Shown in pieces: positions 41,832 through 51,370 of a stretch of DNA of 64,000 bases (position 1 is the stretch's first letter; each line of letters starts with the position of its first letter). The DNA lies in contig JAPKMW010000053.1 of assembly GCA_026645575.1 (NCBI GenBank), positions 1-64,000 on the forward strand. The letters run 5' to 3'. The DNA comes from Caldilineaceae bacterium (GTDB taxonomy: Bacteria > Chloroflexota > Anaerolineae > Caldilineales > Caldilineaceae). Below the pieces are notes generated by a model. That model had not been told where the DNA came from. It searched no databases and saw only the letters and a list, made by a program, of their open reading frames with translations. The position numbers and the translations under genes were made by a program.

Positions 41832-41858
41832 CTTGATGCTTTTTCGTACCCTTCGCCG

Positions 41859-42323
41859 TCAGCCGTTAGCGACCGGCACCGCCGGCAACCACCCCACCTG
41901 TAACACGCCCCACAAGCCAATCAGAATCGCCTCGGCGGCATCGTGACGTAGCGAAGTTGGGCGGGGCGCGCCTGACCAGTGGATGAGGCTGCGCGCCAGG
42001 CGGTCGGCGTGGTGCTTGGCATCGACGCCAGTGCGTTGTTGGCGCGGGTAGAGCAGTTGTTGCCGCCAGGTTTCGGCGCTGGTCTGGATCACCTGGACTT
42101 CCCGGCGCGCCGCCTCTTTCTTCCAGCTTTCGGCCAATGTACCGCCCCCTTCGATGACCAGCCATTGCAGATCGGGCAGTTCCTGCAAGATGCCATAAGC
42201 GGCGCGGCGCATGCGCGCTAGGGCGCCAAAGTTTTGCGACCGATACCAGCGCAGTCGGCCATCGTCGCCATAATGCGCCAGCCCGGCGCGCAAGCCCAGG
42301 TCAATGGCTAATAAAGAGGCCAT
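41859..42323 (-). CDS. RNase H-fold (RuvC-like) protein
   Basis: A 154-residue protein from the ATG at 42323 (GGAG upstream). The pattern of acidic residues fits an RNase H/RuvC-like fold: Asp in SLLAIDLGLRAGLA on strand 1, Glu in WLVIEGGG on strand 4, and His-Asp in SLRHDAAEAILIGLWG on the last helix. Strand 1 is followed by the usual beta-hairpin (LRWYRSQNF). It may be a Holliday-junction-resolvase-like nuclease or an inactive relative; no named family is assigned. It is a monocistronic gene divergent from the MetE-like gene. Confidence 0.65.
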   Translation of the reverse strand: MASLLAIDLGLRAGLAHYGDDGRLRWYRSQNFGALARMRRAAYGILQELPDLQWLVIEGGGTLAESWKKEAARREVQVIQTSAETWRQQLLYPRQQRTGVDAKHHADRLARSLIHWSGAPRPTSLRHDAAEAILIGLWGVLQVGWLPAVPVANG

Positions 42324-42451
42324 AATCGGCGCTATCACTCCTCTGCATCTACAGCCGCGCCTACAATCTAGGCGGAACCAAGTCAAGCATAGTATACTGT
42401 TGCCACATTCTATCAGTCTCTTTCCTACAATCAAGAATGGAGCAAGCCTTT

Positions 42452-43489
42452 ATGTACGAACAACCACTGCGCACGACGGTGATCGGCAGCTATCCTTTCC
42501 CGTCATGGTTAGAATATGCCTCCCAACATCTGGATCAATTTGGCACCGATGAAATTGCTGAAATGCAAGAAGACGCGGTCATCTGCGCCATCCATGACCA
42601 GATGACCGCGGGATTGGATGTCATCACCGATGGCGAGCAGACGCGCCTTGATTTTAACCTCTCCTTTTATGGTTTTCTTGGCGGTCTGGGTGAGCCGGAA
42701 GCGTCACGCCGCAACTTTGGGCCGCCCGCCCATGATCAACGGGGCAAACATCCCATCACTGGCGAATTGGCGGCGCCGCGCGGTCTAGGCGTCGTCGAAG
42801 AGTTCAAGCGGCTCCAGCGGTTGGCGCCCACCGGCCCGACGCTGAAGGCCAGCGTCCCTGGTCCCTATACCCTGAGCGGTCGTTTGCAGCCCAATGCCCA
42901 GTACAAGGATCGCTACGCCGTCACCGAAGCGCTCATTCCGATTGTACGCAAAGAGTTGGAAGATTTGGTGGCGGCCGGCTGCCAAGAGTTGACGGTTGAT
43001 GAGCCGTCCATGAGTTGCTATGCCTACCGCGAAGACACGGCGCGCTTTGTAGACATTTTCAACCGCACCGTCGAGTCGGTGGTGGGCAAATGTCGCCTCT
43101 CCACGCACCTCTGCTTTGGCAACTTCAAAGGCCACGCCGTGGGCTATCGGCGCTATGCCCCCATGTTTCCCGCTTTTCTCGATATGAAACTGGATGAGAT
43201 TCATGTCGAGATGGCAAGCCGCGAATTTGCCGAAATTGAAATTATCGGTGAAATTGCGCGTCACCGCGATGTAGCGGTAGGCATTATCGATGTAAAGAGC
43301 TATTTTGTCGAGACGCCGGCTGTCGTCGCCGAACGAGTGCGCCTCTGTTTACAACACGCCCCTGCTGACCGCCTCGCTTTTGCTCCTGACTGCGGGTTGA
43401 GCCAGACGGCACGCTGGGCGGCCAAGCCGAAGTTAAAGAACATGGTGGCGGGCGTCCAGCTTGTACGCCAGGAATTAGGACTGGCTTAA
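42452..43489 (+). CDS. Cobalamin-independent methionine synthase II (MetE C-terminal)-like protein
   Basis: A 345-residue protein from the ATG at 42452 (GGAG upstream; an ATG at 42437 would add 5 residues). TTVIGSYPFPSW is the N-terminal signature of this family, and LTVDEPSM is the DEP motif. The zinc-binding residues can be located: His and Cys in THLCFGN, Glu in HVEMASRE and Cys in APDCGLSQ. Such stand-alone MetE-C proteins transfer methyl groups to thiols (homocysteine or coenzyme M-like acceptors) from donors other than methyl-folate in some lineages. The true donor and acceptor are unknown here. A terminator-like hairpin follows. Confidence 0.85.
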   Translation: MYEQPLRTTVIGSYPFPSWLEYASQHLDQFGTDEIAEMQEDAVICAIHDQMTAGLDVITDGEQTRLDFNLSFYGFLGGLGEPEASRRNFGPPAHDQRGKHPITGELAAPRGLGVVEEFKRLQRLAPTGPTLKASVPGPYTLSGRLQPNAQYKDRYAVTEALIPIVRKELEDLVAAGCQELTVDEPSMSCYAYREDTARFVDIFNRTVESVVGKCRLSTHLCFGNFKGHAVGYRRYAPMFPAFLDMKLDEIHVEMASREFAEIEIIGEIARHRDVAVGIIDVKSYFVETPAVVAERVRLCLQHAPADRLAFAPDCGLSQTARWAAKPKLKNMVAGVQLVRQELGLA

Positions 43490-43498
43490 GTTTATCCC

Positions 43499-43536
43499 AA
43501 CAAGCCTGGAAGCGCTGAAAGGCTTTCGGGCTTGTT
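43499..43536 (+). terminator. Terminator-like hairpin after MetE-like gene
   Basis: AACAAGCCTGGAAGC (from 43499) pairs imperfectly with GGCTTTCGGGCTTGTT (to 43536), 10 bp past the stop codon. The following ~250 bp up to the next gene contain no recognisable feature other than its ribosome-binding site. Confidence 0.65.
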
Positions 43537-43790
43537 ACCCCGTCGTTTAACCTTGCCCCATTTCTCCTTTTCACCCACAACTTATCAACCATATCGTAAG
43601 GTTACTCTTTCTCATTCTCGCTGAAAGAATAGTATACCAAACGCTATTGTAATTAGACTGTCATACAATTTGCCCATTTCTTACCTTATGCTTTCCTCGA
43701 TAACCATTATTACCGGGTAGACACACAATTGCAAGGGCTACTGTGGTTATTACTGCGCTACCGTTGTCTATCACTTTTGAGGAGGGCACT

Positions 43791-46700
43791 ATGCTTTGGG
43801 GAACGGATCGCCACCGCTTGTGGGCGAGTAAAATGACGACGTTAGGGTTCGCCATTTTGTTATGGCTTGGATTTAGCACACCTGTGTATGCACATAGCAC
43901 TGCGACCGTCGTAGCGGCCAGTTGCCCTGGCGGCGCCACTGTCTATGTCAACGGCAACGCCACGGGCGCCAATTCAGGTTCATCTTGGGATAATGCACTA
44001 CTCAAACTACAAGATGCATTAACGCTGGCTGGTAGCTGCCCGACGGTCAATGCCATTTGGGTCGCCAAAGGGGTCTATTACCCGGATGAAGGAACAGGCG
44101 TCACGAATAATGACCGCAATGCCACCTTCCAATTACCCGCCAATATCGCCATCTATGGCGGCTTTGCCGGGGGAGAAAGCCAATTAACCGCGCGCAACTG
44201 GCAAACCAATATCACTGTCCTCAGCGGTGACTTAGATAAGAACGATAGTGTCGATAGCAATGGGATCAGTTTATCACCCACCCAAAGCAACAACACAAAC
44301 AATGCCAATCGTGTGGTTAGCAGCGACAGGGTGACAAAAACCGCAACGCTGGATGGCTTTAGCATCACCAGCGGTCGAGCCGACCTCTCCGGTGGTGGCA
44401 TCTATAATGTTAATAGCAGTCCAACGTTACGTAATCTAGCCATTATCGGCAACTATAGCTCTAGCAACGGCGGTGGCATCTACAATCAAAACAGTAACCC
44501 ACTGCTGGAAAATATTATCTTTAAAGCTAACTACAGCAGGTTAAACGGGGCGGCACTCTACAATTCCAATAGCGCGCCGACCATTATCAACGCATTGTTC
44601 AGCGGGAATCACGCCTTTAATCAAGCCGGCGCTATTTATAACAATGATAGCAACCCAACCATTATCAATGCAACCATTAGCGGCAATCGCGCCAAAGGAG
44701 TGGCAGCGCTCTATAATAATAATAGCAGCCCAACCTTGATCAATGTCATTATTTGGAACAATATCTCAACATTTAGCAATTATATTGGCGACGATATTGG
44801 CAAGAGCACAACTGGTCAGCCCAAATTTCAAAATAGCTTGCTCGAAGGCGCAAGCATCAGCAGCAACTGGCAGAACTTTGGCGCGGATGAGGGCAACAAT
44901 CAGGATCGCGATCCAAACTTTGTCACACCAATAGATCCCAATAACGCGCCCACCCGCGACGGCAACCTGCAACTGGCGAGCGGTTCTCCCGCCGCCGACG
45001 CCGGTTTGACCAGCGTCAACACCACCGCGTTTGATATTGCTGACGCAGCACGCATCCAGGGCTTCGTCATCGATCTAGGCGCTTATGAATCACCCTATAC
45101 CGCCCATCTGACGGCAACCGCGGCCAGTGCGCCCGCCATGATCGAATATGGCGAACCCCTGACCCACACCGTGGTCGTCACCAACAGCGGTGATGCTTAT
45201 GCTTATCAAGTGTTCTTTACGGATACGCTGCCCAGCAATGTTGCCTTCGCGGCTTGGGTCACCAAACCAACAGACGCAACCTATAACAATGGCAGCCATA
45301 CCATCACCTGGCAGGGGATTCTGACGGCTAGTAAAGCGATCAGCTTTACCTTTGTTACGACCCATACCGGCAGCGCCAACGAAACGATCACCAACACAGT
45401 CGCGGTTGATCACCCCACCGGCGATGTGAACGCTAGCGCCACAACTACGGTGCTACCCTTGCCGACTGCTGACCTGGCGGACACCACCGTACCGGAGGCC
45501 GGCGGTCAGGCCACCTTCACTGTGACCCTCTCTGCACCGACACGGAAGAGCGTTAGCCTGCGTTATAGCACAAGCAATGGCAGTGCTAAGGCGTCCGGTG
45601 ATTTTACCGCAGCCAACAATGTTTTGCTCACCATTCCGCCCGGCGCCCAACAGCAAACATTCACCATTCCCGTCATCAATGATGATATTGATGAAGATCA
45701 AGAAGATTTCCAGGTCGCGCTGAGTGCGCCCATCAATGCCACCCTGGGCGACGCACAGGGTACAGCCGCCATTCTCGACGATGATACAGCCGGCAATGTT
45801 GTTACACCAAACACGTTGACCCTAAGTGAACCGAACGCCACCGGCAACTTCACCATCACCTTAACCAGCCAGCCGGAAAGTGATGTGACGGTTGGGTTAA
45901 CGAGCAGTGACACAACCGAGTGCAACGTGCAATCCACGGTTGTTCTAAATGCCCAGAACTGGCGTACTGGCGTCTCGGCGCCTATTAGTGTTGTTGACGA
46001 TGATGTGGTTGACGGCGATCAAAGCTGTGTTGTGCAGACTACGGTCAGTAGCAGCGACGTCCACTATAACAACATGGCGATGACCGATATTACCGTCACG
46101 GTTCAGAGTGAAGATGTGGCTGGGGTTGTTCTGGAACCAAGCAACCCGATTGTGAGTGAACCCAATAGCAACACCCTGATCAAGGTGACGCTCACTAGCC
46201 AGCCGACGACATCAGTGCAAATCAATCTGGTCAGCACCCTGTTGACTGAGTGTCAAATAATAACGGACAGCGTAACGATTGAACCTGGCGAATGGCGCAC
46301 CGGCAAATTGATCAGTGTCATGGCTGTTGATGAGGATGTTGATGATGGCGATCAGACATGTATTGTGGAGACAACGGCCACCAGCAACGACCTCATCTAC
46401 GAGGGCATCGCTGTGGCTGATCTGCCGGTTACTGTCATCGACAACGATATTTCCGGCGTCGCCGTTGTGCCTACAAGCATCACCGTCAGCGAACCGAATA
46501 CGACCAACAGCTTCAGCTTGACATTAACCAGCAAGCCGTCGCAGCCAGTCAGGATCAATTTGAGCAGCAGCGATACTGGCGAATGCCGCATCTCGACCAG
46601 TAGCGTCACCTTGGACAGCACCAACTGGAATGTGAGTGTGGTTGTCCCTGTAACCGCGGTTGATGATGCTATTGATGATGGTGATCAACCTTGTTCAATC

Positions 46701-49478
46701 AGAACCAGCGTCACGAGTAACGATCCGAAATATAACGGCGTGACAGCAGATGATGTGGCCGTGACCGTGCAGGATGACACCGACACCGCCGGCATGATCG
46801 TCTCCACCACGGCAATCACGGTGAGCGAACCAAGCGGCACGGCAAATTACCAATTTAAACTGAACAGCCAGCCGGTCTCTCCGGTGGTGGTGAACTTGAC
46901 CACAAGCGACCCCAGCGAGTGTAGTGTGCCGGCCAGTATCACCCTCACCGCTTCCAATTGGCGCAACGGTCTCACCGTCAAGGTGACGGCGGTGGATGAC
47001 TTTTTGATTGATCGGACGCAAAGCTGTGTGATCCATGCCACCGGTAGCAGCAACGACAGCAAATATGCCGGGATGCAAGCCGCCGATGTGACGGCCACTG
47101 TGCTGGATAATGATACCGCCGGCGTTATCTTTGCACCGGATCAAAACAGCATGAGCGAAAAAGAGGGCAGCATCTTCCTGGTCACCAAGTTGAACAGCCA
47201 GCCCTTTGCGCCTGTTACCATCAACCTGAACAACGATGATGCAACCGAATGCGCCGTCCCCGATAGCGTAACGCTAAACAGCACCAACTGGCAGACTGGC
47301 GTCGGTATTACCATTCTCAGCGTTGATGATGATCTGGATGATGAGACCCAACGCTGCACCATTCAATCGGCCGTTAATAGTAGTGACACCGATTACCAGG
47401 GGCTGGCCGTTGCGGCGCTCAAGTTGGATGTCATCGATGATGAGACCGCCGGCTTTGTTGTTACCCCCAACGAGCTGACGGTGAGCGAACCCAACAGTAC
47501 CAGTGACTTTGTGGTGGCCCTTACCAGCGAACCGACGGCCACGGTAACGATCACATTGAGCAGTAGTGACCTGACCGAATGTCAAGGGCCGGCCACCACC
47601 CTAAAGCTCGACAAAAATAACTGGCGCACGGGCGCGACCGCCACCGTGGCCGCCGTCGATGATCGCATTGCCGATGATGCCCGCTCCTGCCCCATGCAGA
47701 TGGTGGCCGCTAGTAGCGACGGCGATTATAACGGCTTGCCCCTAAATCCTTTGGCAGTGACCGTTGAAGACGATGACCGCGCCGGCGTAACCATGACCCC
47801 AGGCCAATTGACTGTACAGGAACCTGACGGGGCCGCCACCTTTACCATTACCCTGACCAGTGAGCCGACGGCGACGGTCACCATCGCCCTAACCGCCAGC
47901 GATGCCAGCGAATGCACCATGCCCCCTCAAGTCATGCTCGACGAGACCAACTGGGAGCAGGGCGTTGCCGTCCCGGTCAATGCCATTGATGATCTAATTG
48001 ATGATGGTGACCAAAGCTGTATTGTGCAGACAAGCGTCAGTAGCGCCGATGCCCACTATGCCGGCATTGCCGCCGCCGCTGTTACGACAACAGTGCAGAA
48101 TGATGGCGATACCGCCGGCGTTATTATCGGCACAAAGGCGCTGACGGTCAGTGAGCCGGCCGGCAGCCAAAGCTATACAGTAGTCTTAACCAGCGAACCA
48201 GCCATGCCAGTGACGCTAACCATGACGCCGGCCAACAGCCAGTGTAGCGCCACCAACAGCCTGCTCTTTACCGCAGCGAATTGGCAAGTTCCGCAGTCAG
48301 TTACCGTTACCGCGGTCGATGATCACATTGTCGATGGCGCGCGGCTCTGTACGCTCAACACAGCGGCCACCAGTGGCGATAGTGGTTATCATGGCATTGC
48401 GGTTGCCCCCGTCGCCGTGACCGTACAGGATGATGGCGATACCGCCGGCATCCTTGTCACGCCGACAACCTTGAATCTCAGTGAACCGAGCGGCCAATCC
48501 GTCATTACCTTTGCCTTGACCAGCCAGCCGACGGCGACAGTAGAAATCGCGTTGACCAGCGCTGACCCCAGTGAGTGCCAACCGACCGGCAACGCAACAC
48601 TAGATGCGACTAACTGGCAAAGTGGCGTACTTGTCGCGGTCGCTGTAGTCGATGACCAACTGGATGATGGCGCCCAGTCCTGCCCGATGCAGATGGCTGT
48701 CATCAGCGCTGATCCGAACTATCATCAACGGGCAATCGAGCCGCTCACCTTTACCGTGACTGATAGCGATGTGGTGGCCATGCAGGTTGCGGCCACGGCT
48801 GACGTGACAACAGCGCAATTGGGTCAAACGATCCAATACAGCTACCGCGTTACCAACACGGGCGATGTTACGTTGACACTGACGGCGCTCGACAGCCATG
48901 CCGGCTCAATTAACTTTACGCCACAAACGCTGGCGCCACGAGCGGTGGCTCAGGGCAATGGGCAATATCTCGTCCGTGAAAGCGACGCCCCCGGCCCGTT
49001 GCAGAGTCGTCTGATTGTCACCGGCACGGCAGCGCTTGGCACCATTGTCACCGGCGCCGCCAATACCACCGTCGCCATCGCAGTGATGCCCTCGGTCGAT
49101 GTCTCGGTCAAACGGCTTGGCCCGCCCCAGATCAGCGCAGGCATGGTTGTAACCTATCAAGTCACCATGAGTAATACCGGTTTTGTCGCCGCGGTGGTTA
49201 ATCGGATCGAAGGCGCCCCCAATACGGCTGTGCAGGCTGCCGACAGCACAGTTGCCGCCTGCGCCACCCCGCTCACCCTGGCGCCGAAGAGTAGCCATAG
49301 CTGCTTCCTCTTCTGGCAGGCCGTCAAAACCGGTAGCGATGTGGTCGAATTTACCGTCAACGTCCACCTGCAAGGGCCGCTCCAAAGCACCGCCGTCCTC
49401 AACGGCAACGCCACCGTCGTCGTTGGCGGCCCCAATGATGCACGCTGGCATCTCTACCTGCCGGCTGTGAAACGATAG
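43791..49478 (+). CDS. Giant secreted beta-helix/Calx-beta-like repeat protein
   Basis: A 1895-residue exported protein. GAGGAGGG before ATG 43791 fixes the start. A signal peptide covers ~1-35 (ending VYAHS). Domains in order: a Pmp-like parallel beta-helix (~35-440) with repeated GGGIYN and TIINATISGN turns; a DUF11-like domain (~445-560); one canonical Calx-beta domain (~563-660); nine tandem ~110-residue Calx-beta-like units (~665-1660), each with LT(V/L)SEP, ECxxxxxxLxxxNW, VDDxxDDGxQxC and DDDTAG; two DUF11-like domains; and the C-terminal tail WHLYLPAVKR. Each repeat keeps two Cys, suggesting one disulfide per unit. It is probably a long stalk-like adhesin or cell-surface filament. It is monocistronic and followed by a strong palindrome. 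Confidence 0.9.
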   Translation: MLWGTDRHRLWASKMTTLGFAILLWLGFSTPVYAHSTATVVAASCPGGATVYVNGNATGANSGSSWDNALLKLQDALTLAGSCPTVNAIWVAKGVYYPDEGTGVTNNDRNATFQLPANIAIYGGFAGGESQLTARNWQTNITVLSGDLDKNDSVDSNGISLSPTQSNNTNNANRVVSSDRVTKTATLDGFSITSGRADLSGGGIYNVNSSPTLRNLAIIGNYSSSNGGGIYNQNSNPLLENIIFKANYSRLNGAALYNSNSAPTIINALFSGNHAFNQAGAIYNNDSNPTIINATISGNRAKGVAALYNNNSSPTLINVIIWNNISTFSNYIGDDIGKSTTGQPKFQNSLLEGASISSNWQNFGADEGNNQDRDPNFVTPIDPNNAPTRDGNLQLASGSPAADAGLTSVNTTAFDIADAARIQGFVIDLGAYESPYTAHLTATAASAPAMIEYGEPLTHTVVVTNSGDAYAYQVFFTDTLPSNVAFAAWVTKPTDATYNNGSHTITWQGILTASKAISFTFVTTHTGSANETITNTVAVDHPTGDVNASATTTVLPLPTADLADTTVPEAGGQATFTVTLSAPTRKSVSLRYSTSNGSAKASGDFTAANNVLLTIPPGAQQQTFTIPVINDDIDEDQEDFQVALSAPINATLGDAQGTAAILDDDTAGNVVTPNTLTLSEPNATGNFTITLTSQPESDVTVGLTSSDTTECNVQSTVVLNAQNWRTGVSAPISVVDDDVVDGDQSCVVQTTVSSSDVHYNNMAMTDITVTVQSEDVAGVVLEPSNPIVSEPNSNTLIKVTLTSQPTTSVQINLVSTLLTECQIITDSVTIEPGEWRTGKLISVMAVDEDVDDGDQTCIVETTATSNDLIYEGIAVADLPVTVIDNDISGVAVVPTSITVSEPNTTNSFSLTLTSKPSQPVRINLSSSDTGECRISTSSVTLDSTNWNVSVVVPVTAVDDAIDDGDQPCSIRTSVTSNDPKYNGVTADDVAVTVQDDTDTAGMIVSTTAITVSEPSGTANYQFKLNSQPVSPVVVNLTTSDPSECSVPASITLTASNWRNGLTVKVTAVDDFLIDRTQSCVIHATGSSNDSKYAGMQAADVTATVLDNDTAGVIFAPDQNSMSEKEGSIFLVTKLNSQPFAPVTINLNNDDATECAVPDSVTLNSTNWQTGVGITILSVDDDLDDETQRCTIQSAVNSSDTDYQGLAVAALKLDVIDDETAGFVVTPNELTVSEPNSTSDFVVALTSEPTATVTITLSSSDLTECQGPATTLKLDKNNWRTGATATVAAVDDRIADDARSCPMQMVAASSDGDYNGLPLNPLAVTVEDDDRAGVTMTPGQLTVQEPDGAATFTITLTSEPTATVTIALTASDASECTMPPQVMLDETNWEQGVAVPVNAIDDLIDDGDQSCIVQTSVSSADAHYAGIAAAAVTTTVQNDGDTAGVIIGTKALTVSEPAGSQSYTVVLTSEPAMPVTLTMTPANSQCSATNSLLFTAANWQVPQSVTVTAVDDHIVDGARLCTLNTAATSGDSGYHGIAVAPVAVTVQDDGDTAGILVTPTTLNLSEPSGQSVITFALTSQPTATVEIALTSADPSECQPTGNATLDATNWQSGVLVAVAVVDDQLDDGAQSCPMQMAVISADPNYHQRAIEPLTFTVTDSDVVAMQVAATADVTTAQLGQTIQYSYRVTNTGDVTLTLTALDSHAGSINFTPQTLAPRAVAQGNGQYLVRESDAPGPLQSRLIVTGTAALGTIVTGAANTTVAIAVMPSVDVSVKRLGPPQISAGMVVTYQVTMSNTGFVAAVVNRIEGAPNTAVQAADSTVAACATPLTLAPKSSHSCFLFWQAVKTGSDVVEFTVNVHLQGPLQSTAVLNGNATVVVGGPNDARWHLYLPAVKR
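45784..48771 (+). repeat. Nine tandem ~332-bp coding repeats
   Basis: Nine units of 108-112 codons begin at successive (D)TAG motifs inside the giant protein. They are diverged at DNA level but keep the protein pattern SEP, EC, NW, VDD, C. The copy number is a likely site of recombinational change. Confidence 0.85.
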
Positions 49479-49570
49479 TTCAGAAGGCAGAAGACACAAG
49501 GCAGGGGATCTGGTTCTTATCCATACGCATAGAGCGAAGAGTTTCCCTGGTGTGAGAAGGGTCGGCTGTT

Positions 49571-49619
49571 ACCCTGAAAGGGTCTCTAGACTGCAATACC
49601 CTAGAGACCCTTTCAGGGT
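49571..49619 (+). terminator. Perfect 19-bp inverted repeat
   Basis: ACCCTGAAAGGGTCTCTAG (49571-49589) and its exact complement (49601-49619) surround an 11-base loop, about 90 bp past the giant gene. It is a probable terminator. Confidence 0.8.
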
Positions 49620-49661
49620 GATAGACGAGTAGCAAGGGTTTCCCCGATACCCCTTAAGGCC

Positions 49662-49692
49662 GCTCCTAACCGGTCACGGACCGGCTAGGAGC
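49662..49692. repeat. 14-bp inverted repeat
   Basis: GCTCCTAACCGGTC (49662-49675) pairs with GACCGGCTAGGAGC (49679-49692), with one mismatch. It follows the perfect repeat at 49571 by 42 bp in the same intergenic gap. The remaining 140 bp up to the lipoprotein gene show nothing else. Confidence 0.75.
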
Positions 49693-49830
49693 CGAGTAGT
49701 CACTAAACCGCGTGTACAACGCCACCCCCCCTAATTTGCCTCTCCCCCCTGGAGTATGCTATGCTCTTGCCGTTAAACTCTACTGCATTTATTCATTGCT
49801 ACATTTCCCAGGAGCAGAAGAGGCAAATCT

Positions 49831-50286
49831 ATGCGACGTCTTTTAGTCATTTTGTTACTTGCGGTGATGCCGTTGGCGATCTCTTGCCGTCCGATTGCCA
49901 ACACAGGTACGGCTGCGGTGGTAGAACCACTGGCGGGCGGCGAGTTCAATAAGTTTTTCCCCAAGGATGAAGGCGATTACAATGTCCTCTATACACAGGA
50001 AAAAGAAGGCTTTGCGCAGGCGAGGCTGAACCTGAAGGGGGTCGAGATCGCCACCCTCTCGGTGTCGGACACAGCCATTAGTGTCGAAGCACTGGACAAG
50101 TTCAAAGATAGCAAGGAAGAGATTGCCGGCTACCCGGCTGCGGCTGTCGGTATGTTGGGTACGGCCATCCTCGTTGCGGATCGCTTCCAAGTGCAGGTGC
50201 GCTCCAAAGATGCTTCCTTTACAGCCGAGGATCGAACGGCTTGGCTTGAAAAGTTCGATCTCGACGGTTTGGCTGCACTACCATAA
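49831..50286 (+). CDS. Putative lipoprotein of unknown function
   Basis: A 151-residue protein with a lipoprotein signal peptide: MRRLLVILLLAVMPLAISC, the lipobox ending at Cys19. GAGG precedes the start. The mature part begins with a short Thr/Ala linker and then has an alpha/beta pattern (YNVLYTQEKEGFAQARLNLKG, ATLSVSDT, FQVQVRSKDASF). No family was recognised. It is probably anchored to the outer face of the cytoplasmic membrane. It is followed by another unknown gene 124 bp downstream on the same strand. Confidence 0.7.
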   Translation: MRRLLVILLLAVMPLAISCRPIANTGTAAVVEPLAGGEFNKFFPKDEGDYNVLYTQEKEGFAQARLNLKGVEIATLSVSDTAISVEALDKFKDSKEEIAGYPAAAVGMLGTAILVADRFQVQVRSKDASFTAEDRTAWLEKFDLDGLAALP

Positions 50287-50410
50287 CCTTTCATCCCACC
50301 CACCATGCCAAACTTTTCAAGGTGACTGCGAGGTGCGCCCGCAACCTTAGCGCATTGTGTGATTCACCTTTCACCTGGTCACTTTGTCATGCTTCAAGGA
50401 GAAGACTCTT

Positions 50411-51298
50411 ATGGCTAAATCAATTCCTGAACTTGTCAATCGCCTGCCCAAGCGCAATGTTACTGTTTATGTGCTACGCTCACTCGATTTTGTTGTGCCA
50501 GGTCAGTGGGAAAATATTGTTGACTTTGAAGAGATGGTCATGAAAGTGACCGGAGAAAAAGACCCGTCGTTGATTCGCGCCGTCACCCAACGGGCCGATG
50601 CCCTCTTTATGGACCGTTCTGAGCGCTACCGCCGTGCCTATAATTTTTACAAAATTGCCGATTCAACCGATCGTTTATTGGCATCCGCCGCTTTAGCAAA
50701 TAAAATTGGCGAACGGGTGCGTTTTCTTTCGATCTTGGAGCGGTTGACCCCCAAGGCCGACAAGGCGCAGACCCTTGACTTCAGCATGAAATTGACCATT
50801 GAGTTGGTCAACTTCTGTCTCATCAATGGCATCCCCGGCGATAGTATCGGCGACTTTGTGGCGGCATTGGGGGACTATAGCAAAGAGTCGCTCATGCGTA
50901 TGGCAGCGCTCGTCTGTCTTGATGGCATTATGCCATTGGGACCAGATTTCAGCCGCATGGTCATTAATACGCTCGACAATCTGACGCCGGACGAATTGGC
51001 GAAAAACGGCACCTACAAGCAGATTCAAACGGCGATTCCCGGCAATGATGATGCCGGCAAGTTGGCCTTTGTATTAAAGAGCGTCGATAGCGTCAAAGGT
51101 TGGATCGACGGTTTTGTGACCAAGAACAACTTGACCTCGGAGCAGGTCTTCAAAAGCGTCCAGAATTTTATTGATGTGAATGATAACCGGCTCGACTACT
51201 GGAGCGCCTTCCTCGATATGACGACCAATTACTATACCCACACCGGCACCCAAACGCTGGGGCGGCGGATTATCGAGCGGGCAGTGAATGAAATTTAG
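50411..51298 (+). CDS. Unknown mostly helical cytoplasmic protein
   Basis: A 295-residue protein starting at ATG 50411 with AGGAGA upstream. It has no signal peptide or membrane segment. The sequence is predicted to be largely alpha-helical and suggests helical-repeat packing (ALFMDRSERYRRAYNFYKIA, LTIELVNFCLINGIPGDSI, MRMAALVCLDGIMPLGPDF). No catalytic motif was seen, and I do not recognise a family. A perfect inverted repeat starts 3 bp after the stop. Confidence 0.7.
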   Translation: MAKSIPELVNRLPKRNVTVYVLRSLDFVVPGQWENIVDFEEMVMKVTGEKDPSLIRAVTQRADALFMDRSERYRRAYNFYKIADSTDRLLASAALANKIGERVRFLSILERLTPKADKAQTLDFSMKLTIELVNFCLINGIPGDSIGDFVAALGDYSKESLMRMAALVCLDGIMPLGPDFSRMVINTLDNLTPDELAKNGTYKQIQTAIPGNDDAGKLAFVLKSVDSVKGWIDGFVTKNNLTSEQVFKSVQNFIDVNDNRLDYWSAFLDMTTNYYTHTGTQTLGRRIIERAVNEI

Positions 51299-51300
51299 GA

Positions 51301-51349
51301 ATTACGAGTTACGAGTTACAGCTCCACTGCGTAACTCGTAACTCGTAAT
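51301..51349 (+). terminator. Perfect 19-bp palindrome of GAGTTAC words
   Basis: ATTACGAGTTACGAGTTAC (51301-51319) and its exact complement (51331-51349) with an 11-base loop fill the gap between the helical protein and the DUF2344 gene. The arms are themselves tandem copies of ACGAGTT. Confidence 0.8.
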
Positions 51350-51370
51350 TTGTGGAAGCATGGATTTTGT

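Noticed and set aside
45784..48771. Regular ~332-bp periodicity resembling a repeat array
   Set aside because: It is a coding repeat within one long frame with conserved protein motifs; units are diverged at DNA level and far too long for a CRISPR array.
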